Part shown: in pieces, positions 1 through 5,135 of the stretch | Numbering within the stretch: position 1 is the first letter of the stretch | Layout of the letters: every line of letters starts with the position of its first letter | DNA from: Verrucomicrobiota bacterium | GTDB taxonomy: Bacteria > Verrucomicrobiota > Verrucomicrobiia > Opitutales > UBA953 | Length of the DNA stretch: 5,135 nt | Direction: 5' to 3' | NCBI GenBank assembly: GCA_005798925.1 | Contig: SYID01000210.1 | Span: 1-5,135 of the forward strand | Program-made: the position numbers and the translations under genes | The notes under the pieces: generated by a model | Seen by the model: only the letters and a program-made list of their open reading frames with translations | Database searches by the model: none | Told to the model about the DNA's origin: nothing

Positions 1-201
1 AGGGTGGAATCGCTGCTGCTCTGGAGCCAGGTCATCCTCAGCCTGCAGCTCGGTTTCGCCTGCTGGCCGCTGGTGCGGATGACCGGCGACCCCAAGCTGA
101 TGGGCGCGTTCGTCGCCCCGCGCTGGATTCTGGTCCTCGGCTGGATCGCGACCGCCATGGTCGTGAGCGCTAGCCTTTGGTTCGTCGCGGGCGTCTTCTG
201 A
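1..201 (+). CDS. mntH: C-terminal end of an Nramp-family divalent metal transporter (MntH-like), 5' partial
   Basis: The reading frame is open from base 1 and ends at TGA 199-201, giving the last 66 residues of a protein that begins upstream of the window. The GTG at base 4 is an internal codon, not the start. The segment WSQVILSLQLGFACWPLVR followed by a short loop with LMGAFV and PRW matches the end of Nramp transporters, where a helix carrying SQVVLSLQLPFA is followed by a loop like TSDRKLMGEFVNPRW and one last hydrophobic helix. Both helices are visible (about residues 4-26 and 40-63). Nramp proteins import Mn2+ or Fe2+ across the inner membrane with protons. The usual proline of LPFA is glycine here. 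The metal-binding DPGN and MPH motifs lie outside the window, so metal specificity cannot be judged. The family call is fairly safe; the symbol mntH is the usual bacterial assignment and less certain. Confidence 0.82.
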   Translation, partial: RVESLLLWSQVILSLQLGFACWPLVRMTGDPKLMGAFVAPRWILVLGWIATAMVVSASLWFVAGVF

Positions 202-320
202 CATACGCTATTTCGACACAAGTAACTGTTTGTAAGTTATTTGGGGTTGGGCATGCTCCGGAGAGAACGGACTCGACCTAATACATTTTATCATTACTAA
301 ACTTATCATATTACTTGGTC
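202..320 (+). promoter_or_regulatory. AT-rich upstream region of the transport cluster, with repeated TTATCAT
   Basis: This 119-bp spacer separates the Nramp gene from the porin gene and is the expected place for the promoter of the transport operon. TTATCAT occurs twice in direct orientation, at 288-294 and 303-309, 15 bp apart start to start, each followed by a TTAC or ATTAC tail. Each copy contains TATCAT, a 5-of-6 match to the TATAAT -10 box, but I see no convincing -35 box at the right distance for either. An 8-bp perfect palindrome, CTCCGGAG, lies at 256-263. No purine-rich ribosome binding site precedes the ATG at 321. A promoter is likely from the layout, but its exact position is not resolved. 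Confidence 0.4.
219..243 (+). other. Small stem-loop after the Nramp gene
   Basis: CAAGTAAC (219-226) can pair with GTTATTTG (236-243), giving eight base pairs including one G-U, around a 9-nt loop. It lies 17 bases after the Nramp stop codon. It is AT-rich and is followed by GGGGTTGGG, not a T-run, so it is not a typical intrinsic terminator. It could be a weak 3' end signal or an imperfect dyad operator. The structure is read directly from the sequence; any role is a guess. Confidence 0.25.
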
Positions 321-1715
321 ATGTCTTTTCTTCCTTCCAGCGCGTTATTCCGGGCTTTGCTCGGGCTAGGCGTGTCATGGTCGGGAGCCCAAGCCGGGAC
401 ATTCTATCGGGAAGCGGCCAGTTATAGCACCAAGCGTGACCCGGATCCGCCTCGGTATGTGGAGCCCGCGACCGCGAGCTCATGGCCTCGGCTCAACGAG
501 TTCAAGTGGCTGGACGTCGGTCTCGATTACCGCTTCCGCTACGAATACCGCGACGACGATATCCGGCGCGCCCACGACGGCGTCGATGAGCCGTTCCTCC
601 ATCGCACCCGCCTCTATCTTGGCGTCCGCGAGGGCGTCGATCCCCTCAGGTTCGCCGTCGAGCTTCAGGACTCTCATCGGTACAACGGTGACTATCCTTC
701 GGATAACCGCGACGTGAACGAACTCGAGTTCATCCGTCTCTACGCCGAACTCCATTTCAAGGACCTGCTGCCCGCTGACGCCCTCGGCAATTCCCGCCCG
801 GTGGCCATCCGTTTCGGCAATCATAACTTCGAATTCCTGGATCGTCGCCTGATCGGCAACAACCAGTGGCGCAACACCGCCAATGCTTTCCGCGGATGGC
901 ATGGCATCATCGGACAGGAAGCCAATGACTGGCAGGTCGACCTGCTTTCCGTCCAGCCGCTCGAACGATTGCTCTACGATCCGGACCGGCCGGCGGAGGG
1001 CAAACGCCTGTGGGGCGTCATCGGTCACTGGCGCGCCTGGTCCGACGTCGTCACCCTCGAGCCATTCTACCTTCGCCTGGACGAGCGGAACGTCGCCGCC
1101 GGAGGTCGGGTCGTGCACTCTCCCGGTCTCCGCGCCTACGGCGTCTTCGGCCGGTCAGGCTTTGATTTCGACGTAGCGGGCATGTCGCAGTTCGGTCACG
1201 ACGGCACCAAGGATATCTCCGCCTGGGCCGCCAACGCCGAGATCGGCTATCGTTTCGAGGACGCGTGGAAATCCCGGCTGAGTTTCTTCTATGGCGCCGC
1301 GTCCGGCGACCGGAGTCCGACGGATGCCGAGGACAACCGCTTCGAGCGGTTCTTCGGCTTCGGCCGGCCTTGGTCCGCGAACGACTACGTCGTCTTCGAG
1401 AACATCCTCGCCCCCAAGCTGCGCTATGAGGCGACGATCTCGCCGACCTTGCGCTTCGACGCGGGCTACAGCTGGTACGCGCTGCAGAGCGCGACGGACC
1501 GCTTCTACAACGCGGCGAACAACCGCGACCAGACCGGCCAGAGCGGCACCGACGTCGGACATGAGTTCGACATCCGGTTCCGTTGGCAGCTGACCCGCCA
1601 GTCCGAAGTCACCCTCGGTTACGCCCATTTCGTGGCCGGAGAGTGGACTCGCCGTCTGGTCCGCGGCGGCGATACTGATTTCGCTTACCTCGAGCTGCAG
1701 CTCAACCCCTTCTGA
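321..1715 (+). CDS. Alginate-export-family (AlgE-like) outer-membrane beta-barrel channel
   Basis: The protein has 464 residues from ATG 321. A TTG six bases upstream is also in frame, but the ATG gives a clean signal peptide: hydrophobic core at about 8-20 and an AQA cleavage site at 23-25. The mature part is rich in alternating aromatic and polar strands and ends in YLELQLNPF with a terminal Phe, the usual C-terminal signal for assembly by the Bam machinery. Segments recalling the alginate export family include RFGNHNFEFLDRRLIGNN at 164-181, the acidic ASGD...DAEDN loop at 327-339, and GHEFDIRF then GYAHFVAG at 413-440. The length fits that family. AlgE itself exports alginate, but many relatives are general channels. 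With an importer 11 bp downstream and no alginate genes in view, a role in solute uptake across the outer membrane is my inference. There is no visible Shine-Dalgarno sequence. The barrel and family are well supported; the solute is unknown. Confidence 0.82.
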   Translation: MSFLPSSALFRALLGLGVSWSGAQAGTFYREAASYSTKRDPDPPRYVEPATASSWPRLNEFKWLDVGLDYRFRYEYRDDDIRRAHDGVDEPFLHRTRLYLGVREGVDPLRFAVELQDSHRYNGDYPSDNRDVNELEFIRLYAELHFKDLLPADALGNSRPVAIRFGNHNFEFLDRRLIGNNQWRNTANAFRGWHGIIGQEANDWQVDLLSVQPLERLLYDPDRPAEGKRLWGVIGHWRAWSDVVTLEPFYLRLDERNVAAGGRVVHSPGLRAYGVFGRSGFDFDVAGMSQFGHDGTKDISAWAANAEIGYRFEDAWKSRLSFFYGAASGDRSPTDAEDNRFERFFGFGRPWSANDYVVFENILAPKLRYEATISPTLRFDAGYSWYALQSATDRFYNAANNRDQTGQSGTDVGHEFDIRFRWQLTRQSEVTLGYAHFVAGEWTRRLVRGGDTDFAYLELQLNPF

Positions 1716-1726
1716 TTCCTTCGTCC

Positions 1727-2746
1727 ATGCGTCCGTCTTCTTTCTTCTTTTCGCTCGGCTGGTTCGTCGCCGCCCTGGTCGCGCCGACCCAAGGGCGCGC
1801 CGAAGCGCACACGCTCCGCGTGGGTTTCTTTCCGAACCTCACGCATGCGCCCGCGCTCGCCGCCCGTCAGTTGGAGCGCGAAGGCCAGGACTGCCATCAG
1901 GCCGCCTTGCCCGCCGGCGTGAAGCTCGAGTGGCGTTCGTTCAATGCCGGGCCTTCGGCCATGGAGGCGTTGCTGGCCGGCGCCATCGACGTCGCCTACG
2001 TGGGCGCCTCGCCCGCGCTCAACGCGCACGTGCGCACCAAGGGCGCGGAGATCCGCGTCCTCGCGCCGGTCGCGCAGGGCGGCAACGCGCTCGTCGTCCG
2101 CGCGGGCTCGGGGCTCAGGACGCCCAAGGATTTCATCGGCCGCAACGTCGGCACGCCGCAGCTCGGCAACACGCAGGACGTCGACGCGCGCACCTGGCTG
2201 CGGGAGGGCGGCCTCAACGTGCACCTCGGCGGCGGCGACGCCCGTGTGGTCCCGGCGCAGAACGCCGACCTGCTGCTTCTCTTCTCCCGCGGCGAGATCG
2301 ATGCGGTCTGGACCGTCGAACCTTGGGTCACGCGCCTGACCAGCGAATTCGGCGGAGTCATCCTGCATGAGAACAAGGAGTCCCTGATCACCGTGCTCGT
2401 CACCAGCCGCGCCGTTTTGGAGAAGCGTCGGCCGGCGGTCGACGCTTTCGTCCGTTCGCATTACGCGCTGTGCGCGCGCCTCCGCGCCGACCAGGCTTGG
2501 CAGGAGAAATTGGTGCGGACCGGTCTTGGAGCCGAATTGCGTTCGCAGCCGCCCAAGGCCGAACTGATCGGCCCGGCCTTGGCACGCGTCAGTTTCGCCG
2601 TCCCGGAGGACTTGGAAACCCGACGGGCCCGCCTTTCCGTCCTTTTCGCCCGTGCCCTGAAGGACGCTCAGGATTCCCGGTTGCTCAAGGGAGACGCCCC
2701 GATGGGGCCGTTGCTGGAATCCTTGGTCGACGAACCTAAAAAGTGA
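1727..2746 (+). CDS. NitT/TauT (SsuA-like) ABC transporter periplasmic substrate-binding protein
   Basis: The protein has 339 residues from ATG 1727, 11 bp after the porin stop. It begins with a signal peptide: hydrophobic segment at about 5-20 and a likely cut after AEA (25-27). The mature part follows the SsuA/NMT1 plan: RVGFFPNLTHAPAL at 31-44, FNAGPSAMEALLAG at 72-85 leading to DVAYVGASPALNA at 88-100, PQLGNTQDVDARTWL at 144-158, and a WTVEPW segment at 195-200. These motifs line the ligand cleft between the two lobes in this family, whose members bind aliphatic sulfonates, taurine, nitrate or similar small molecules. The residues visible do not decide between them. It has two cysteines in the mature part (C56 and C249), and no lipobox, so it should be soluble in the periplasm. 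Two stops in tandem (TGA TAA) end the frame. There is no clear ribosome binding site, so translation may be coupled to the porin. The family is secure; the ligand is not. Confidence 0.9.
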   Translation: MRPSSFFFSLGWFVAALVAPTQGRAEAHTLRVGFFPNLTHAPALAARQLEREGQDCHQAALPAGVKLEWRSFNAGPSAMEALLAGAIDVAYVGASPALNAHVRTKGAEIRVLAPVAQGGNALVVRAGSGLRTPKDFIGRNVGTPQLGNTQDVDARTWLREGGLNVHLGGGDARVVPAQNADLLLLFSRGEIDAVWTVEPWVTRLTSEFGGVILHENKESLITVLVTSRAVLEKRRPAVDAFVRSHYALCARLRADQAWQEKLVRTGLGAELRSQPPKAELIGPALARVSFAVPEDLETRRARLSVLFARALKDAQDSRLLKGDAPMGPLLESLVDEPKK

Positions 2747-2836
2747 TAAAAAGAGGGATTTAGGGTCTAATCTTTTAAACATAAGTAAACTTGACAGGAT
2801 AAGGCCAGATTAGCCAATCTTCCGCCTCTGGAACCC
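2747..2836 (+). promoter_or_regulatory. AT-rich spacer with alternative hairpins and a TTGACA box before the ATPase gene
   Basis: This 90-bp gap interrupts an otherwise tight cluster. CTAATCT (2767-2773) is complementary to AGATTAG (2807-2813); two further G-C pairs extend the stem past one bulged T (GG 2764-2765 with CC 2814-2815). The same AGATT can instead pair with AATCT at 2816-2820 across a 4-nt loop, and AATC at 2769-2772 can pair with GATT at 2757-2760. Pairings 1:2 plus 3:4 thus compete with 2:3. A perfect -35-like TTGACA lies at 2791-2796, but the sequence at normal -10 distance is poor (best AATCTT, 3 of 6). CATAAG at 2780-2785 is a 4-of-6 -10 match with a weak -35. An internal promoter or an attenuator is possible; neither is proven. 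The only ribosome-site candidate is a weak GGAA at 2830-2833. Confidence 0.35.
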
Positions 2837-3625
2837 ATGGGCAACCGCTCTGCAACATCTCCCGCCAACGCGGCTCTTACTCTGCGTAACGTGACCAAGC
2901 GTTTCGACGGAGCGTCGGGTCGGGTCACCGCGTTGGAGGACATCACTTTGGACGTAAGGGAAGGGGAGTTCCTGGCCATCGTCGGACCTTCCGGTTGCGG
3001 CAAGTCGACCCTCCTCAGCCTTCTCGCTGGCCTCGAGCATACCGACGAAGGCTCGATCAGGCTTGGCGAACAGCCGGTCGAAGCCCCCGGCCGGGACCGC
3101 CTGGTGATGTTCCAGCAGGACGCGCTCTTCCCTTGGCTCAACGTCCTGGAGAACGTGCTCTTCGGCCTGCGTCTCAAGCCTGACCTCACCGAGGCCGAGC
3201 GTCTGGAATCAGCGCGTTACTACCTCAACCTCGTCGGGCTCGGGAACAAGGAGAAGGCCCGGCCGCATGAGCTTTCCGGCGGCATGCGCCAGCGCGTGGC
3301 CCTCGCCCGTTCGCTCGCCCCGAATCCTCGCGTCCTGCTGATGGACGAGCCTTTCTCGGCCCTCGATGCGCTCACCCGCGAGCAGCTCTACGGGGACATC
3401 CAGGAAATCTTCACGAAGCGCAAGAAGACCATCGTCCTCGTGACGCACAACATCCGCGAGGCCGTCTGCCTCGGCGACCGCGTCGTGCTCTTTTCGCCCA
3501 ATCCCGGCCGTGTCCAGCAGGTGTTCGACGTGAACCTGCCGCGCCCGCGTCGCATGAACGACCCGGCCCTCGCCGCCCTCGCCTCCGAGGTCACCGCGGC
3601 GCTGTCTTCCCATCTCGCCAAGTGA
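2837..3625 (+). CDS. NitT/TauT (SsuB/TauB-like) ABC transporter ATP-binding protein
   Basis: This 262-residue cytoplasmic ATPase is of normal family length and has every motif needed for ATP hydrolysis: Walker A GPSGCGKST at 50-58, Q-loop glutamine Q93 in MFQQDALFPW, signature LSGGMRQR at 146-153, Walker B VLLMDE at 166-171 with catalytic E171, D-loop SALD at 174-177 and the H-loop histidine H204 in VTHNIREAV. The FPW after the Q-loop and the tail NLPRPRR at 233-239 are typical of the SsuB/TauB/NrtD group rather than of sugar or peptide transporters. Two copies would pair with two copies of the permease encoded next, 2 bp downstream. Unlike the two-domain NrtC, it has no fused binding-protein domain. 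An AT-rich spacer with possible regulatory structure separates it from the binding-protein gene. The function as transporter ATPase is certain at the family level; the substrate is open. Confidence 0.95.
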   Translation: MGNRSATSPANAALTLRNVTKRFDGASGRVTALEDITLDVREGEFLAIVGPSGCGKSTLLSLLAGLEHTDEGSIRLGEQPVEAPGRDRLVMFQQDALFPWLNVLENVLFGLRLKPDLTEAERLESARYYLNLVGLGNKEKARPHELSGGMRQRVALARSLAPNPRVLLMDEPFSALDALTREQLYGDIQEIFTKRKKTIVLVTHNIREAVCLGDRVVLFSPNPGRVQQVFDVNLPRPRRMNDPALAALASEVTAALSSHLAK

Positions 3626-3627
3626 CC

Positions 3628-4404
3628 ATGGCCTCGAAGCTTCCTCGCCCGGTCATCCCGACCTTCGTCGCCCTGCTCATCCTCGGGGGATGGGAATGGT
3701 TTGTCCGCAGCGGCCGCGTCAGTGAAGTCCTCTTCCCGGCCCCGTCCCACGTCCTCGCATGGTTCTGGGAGTCGTTGCTCAGCGGTGAGCTCCTCGAGGC
3801 CACGTGGGTGACGATGCGTCGCCTGATCGTCGGCTTCGCCATCGGCGCCGCCCTCGGCGTCCCGCTCGGCGCGCTCTGCGCCCGCGTGCGCTGGGTCCGC
3901 GACACGCTCGGCGTCCTCGCGCTCGGTCTGCAGACCCTGCCGTCCGTCTGCTGGGTGCCGCTCGCGCTCCTCTGGTTCGGCATCCGCGAGGAGGCCGTGC
4001 TCTTCGTCGTCGTGATGGGCACGCTTTGGGCGGTGGTCCTCGCCGTCCAGGAATCGGTGCTCAACGTGCCGCCGCTCTACCTCCGCGCCGCCCAGACGAT
4101 GGGTTCCAACGGCTGGCACCTCTGGTCCCGCGTCATCTTCCCGGCCGCGCTCCCGGGCGTGCTCAGCGGCATGAAGCAGGGCTGGGCCTTCGCCTGGCGC
4201 TCGCTCATGGCCGCCGAGATCTTCGTCGTGATCATCGGAGGCTTCGGCCTGGGCTCGCTCCTCAACGCCGGCCGCGAGCTGCTCCGCATGGACCAGGTCA
4301 TGGGCGTGATGGCCGTGGTGATGATCGTGGGACTCCTGGCCGACCTCATCTTCTTCTCCCCGATCGAGGGCTGGCTGCGCCGTTCCCGCGGGCTCGAACG
4401 CTGA
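3628..4404 (+). CDS. NitT/TauT (SsuC/TauC-like) ABC transporter permease
   Basis: The protein has 258 residues from ATG 3628, two bases after the ATPase stop. A GTG at 3622 is in frame and would overlap the ATPase by 4 bases (GTGA), adding two residues; either start implies translational coupling. About six membrane helices are visible, near residues 10-26, 66-88, 95-118, 122-142, 184-204 and 225-245. The family pattern is clear: LQTLPSVCWVPLALLWFG at 101-118, then the cytoplasmic coupling loop AAQTMGS at 154-160 ending in IFPAALPG at 170-177, which is the EAA motif that docks on the ATPase, then the WRSLMAAE segment at 190-197. The protein would form a homodimeric channel in the inner membrane. 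Only one permease gene is present, as expected for this family. Nothing indicates truncation or decay. Confidence 0.94.
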   Translation: MASKLPRPVIPTFVALLILGGWEWFVRSGRVSEVLFPAPSHVLAWFWESLLSGELLEATWVTMRRLIVGFAIGAALGVPLGALCARVRWVRDTLGVLALGLQTLPSVCWVPLALLWFGIREEAVLFVVVMGTLWAVVLAVQESVLNVPPLYLRAAQTMGSNGWHLWSRVIFPAALPGVLSGMKQGWAFAWRSLMAAEIFVVIIGGFGLGSLLNAGRELLRMDQVMGVMAVVMIVGLLADLIFFSPIEGWLRRSRGLER

Positions 4405-4424
4405 GCCGCCGCCTTTCCTCCTCG

Positions 4425-4462
4425 CCCTGAGGCCCGGGGACGCCCTACCTTAGGGGCAAATG
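4425..4462 (+). promoter_or_regulatory. Stem-loop covering the ribosome binding site of the Obg gene
   Basis: The 55-bp gap between permease and Obg gene is GC-rich. CCCTGAGG (4425-4432) can pair with CCTTAGGG (4448-4455), giving eight pairs with one G-U around a 15-nt loop. The right arm contains AGGGG (4452-4456), the only Shine-Dalgarno-like sequence in the window, although its 3-nt distance from the ATG is short. No T-run follows, so this is not a standard terminator. If it folds in mRNA it would hide the ribosome site. I see no clear promoter for the Obg gene in the gap, so read-through from the transport operon is possible. Confidence 0.3.
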
Positions 4463-5135
4463 TTTATCGACGAAGCCAAGGTTGTACTGAAGTCCGGTGA
4501 CGGCGGCCACGGCTGCGTCAGCTTCCGTCGTGAGAAGTTCATCCCGAAGGGCGGACCCGACGGCGGCAACGGCGGCAAGGGCGGCGACGTCATCCTCGTC
4601 TGCGACCGCAACGAAGGCGACCTGCAGGCTTATCGCTGGCAGCCGCACCGTCGCGCGCGCAACGGGGCCCCCGGCATGGGCCGCCAGTGCGCCGGTCCCG
4701 ACGGCGCCGACCTGATCCTGCCGGTGCCTCCGGGCACGCAGGTCCTCGAAGAGGGCACCCATCGCCTCGTGGCCGAGCTCACCGAGCATGGCGAACGCGT
4801 GGTGCTCCTGGCGGGCGGCAAGGGCGGCCTCGGTAACATGAACTTCAAGAGCTCGGTCAACCAGGCCCCGCGTCGCACGACGCCGGGCTATCCGGGCGAA
4901 GAAGGCAATTTCCGCATCGTGCTCAAGACGATCGCCGACATCGGCCTCGTGGGCTACCCGAACGCGGGGAAGTCGACCCTGACCAACCTGCTCACGGCCG
5001 CCCGCCCGAAGATGGCGCCGTATCCGTTCACGACCCTGCACGTCAACGTGGGCGTGATCGACTACGCCGACCGCTTCGACCGCATCGTGATGGCCGACAT
5101 CCCGGGGCTCATCGAAGGCGCCCATGAGAACCGCG
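4460..5135 (+). CDS. obg: Obg/CgtA-family ribosome-associated GTPase, 3' partial
   Basis: The frame runs from ATG 4460 to the window end, 225 codons plus one base, with no stop. The first 160 or so residues form the glycine-rich Obg domain: MFIDEAKVVLKSGDGGHG at the start, then FRREKFIPKGGPDGGNGGKGG, a PPGTQV strand and AGGKGGLGN. This domain is unique to Obg proteins. The GTPase domain follows, with G1 GYPNAGKST, the switch I segment PYPFTTL and G3 DIPGLIEGAH. The NKxD and SA motifs (G4, G5) and the C-terminal region lie beyond the window. Obg is an essential, slow GTPase that binds the large ribosomal subunit and links its assembly with nutrient and stress state. It is 55 bp downstream of the permease on the same strand but looks functionally unrelated. 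The identification is very secure. Confidence 0.97.
   Translation, partial: MFIDEAKVVLKSGDGGHGCVSFRREKFIPKGGPDGGNGGKGGDVILVCDRNEGDLQAYRWQPHRRARNGAPGMGRQCAGPDGADLILPVPPGTQVLEEGTHRLVAELTEHGERVVLLAGGKGGLGNMNFKSSVNQAPRRTTPGYPGEEGNFRIVLKTIADIGLVGYPNAGKSTLTNLLTAARPKMAPYPFTTLHVNVGVIDYADRFDRIVMADIPGLIEGAHENR

Noticed and set aside
4..201. A complete 65-residue small membrane protein starting at GTG 4
   Set aside because: The frame is open through base 1 and the sequence matches the end of Nramp transporters, so it is a fragment of a longer gene.
219..250. Intrinsic terminator of the Nramp gene
   Set aside because: The stem is AT-rich and is followed by G-rich sequence, not a T-run.
256..271. Palindrome CTCCGGAG and TCCG/CGGA mini-stem as a riboswitch or operator
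   Set aside because: The elements are short, GC-rich and overlap each other; I could match them to no riboswitch consensus I know.
1685..2782. Long open frame (365 codons) on the minus strand across the binding-protein gene
   Set aside because: It is antisense to a gene with clear family motifs, its translation shows no recognisable domain, and long antisense frames are expected in GC-rich coding DNA.
298..2792. Shared 7-mer TAAACTT in both AT-rich spacers (298-304 and 2786-2792) as a common operator
   Set aside because: Two AT-rich spacers of about 100 bp share a 7-mer by chance quite often, and the flanks agree only partly and form no common dyad.
3388..4119. Minus-strand open frame of 243 codons across the ATPase-permease junction
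   Set aside because: The translation is low-complexity and charged (many R, E, A, H), as expected from the complement of GC-rich coding sequence, and both sense genes are well supported.
4445..5125. Minus-strand open frame of 226 codons opposite obg
   Set aside because: It is a shadow of the strongly conserved Obg frame, which is open to the window end.

Overview
The window is GC-rich and gene-dense, and all six genes I can support lie on the + strand. It reads as chromosomal DNA of a Gram-negative (diderm) bacterium, because it encodes an outer-membrane beta-barrel and a periplasmic binding protein with a Sec signal peptide. Most starts lack a clear Shine-Dalgarno sequence, and two gene spacers are AT-rich between GC-rich genes. 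Together with the gene types this suggests Verrucomicrobiota (Opitutae-like), but that is a low-confidence guess from general impression; no marker in the window fixes the taxon.

Layout: (1) bases 1-201 are the last 66 codons of an Nramp-family (MntH-like) divalent-metal transporter that starts outside the window. (2) Bases 202-320 are an AT-rich spacer with small hairpins and a repeated TTATCAT element. (3) Bases 321-4404 are a four-gene cluster: an alginate-export-family (AlgE-like) outer-membrane channel, an SsuA/NitT/TauT-type periplasmic binding protein, an SsuB/TauB-type ATPase and an SsuC/TauC-type permease. (4) Bases 4460-5135 are the first 225 codons of the Obg/CgtA GTPase, cut by the window end.

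The four middle genes would make a complete route across both membranes. The barrel would admit a small, probably anionic solute through the outer membrane, the binding protein would capture it in the periplasm, and the permease with its ATPase would import it. Gaps are 11 bp (barrel to binding protein), 90 bp (binding protein to ATPase) and 2 bp (ATPase to permease). The 90-bp gap is AT-rich and has alternative hairpins and a perfect TTGACA, so the ATPase-permease pair may have its own control. The substrate cannot be read from the sequence: sulfonates, taurine, nitrate or related small molecules all fit the family, and no catabolic enzyme or regulator is present. Obg and the Nramp gene look like unrelated neighbours.

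I found no RNA gene, CRISPR array, insertion sequence or phage element. No clearly new system is present. The most interesting points are the pairing of an 'alginate export' barrel with a NitT/TauT importer and the possible attenuator-like spacer inside the operon.
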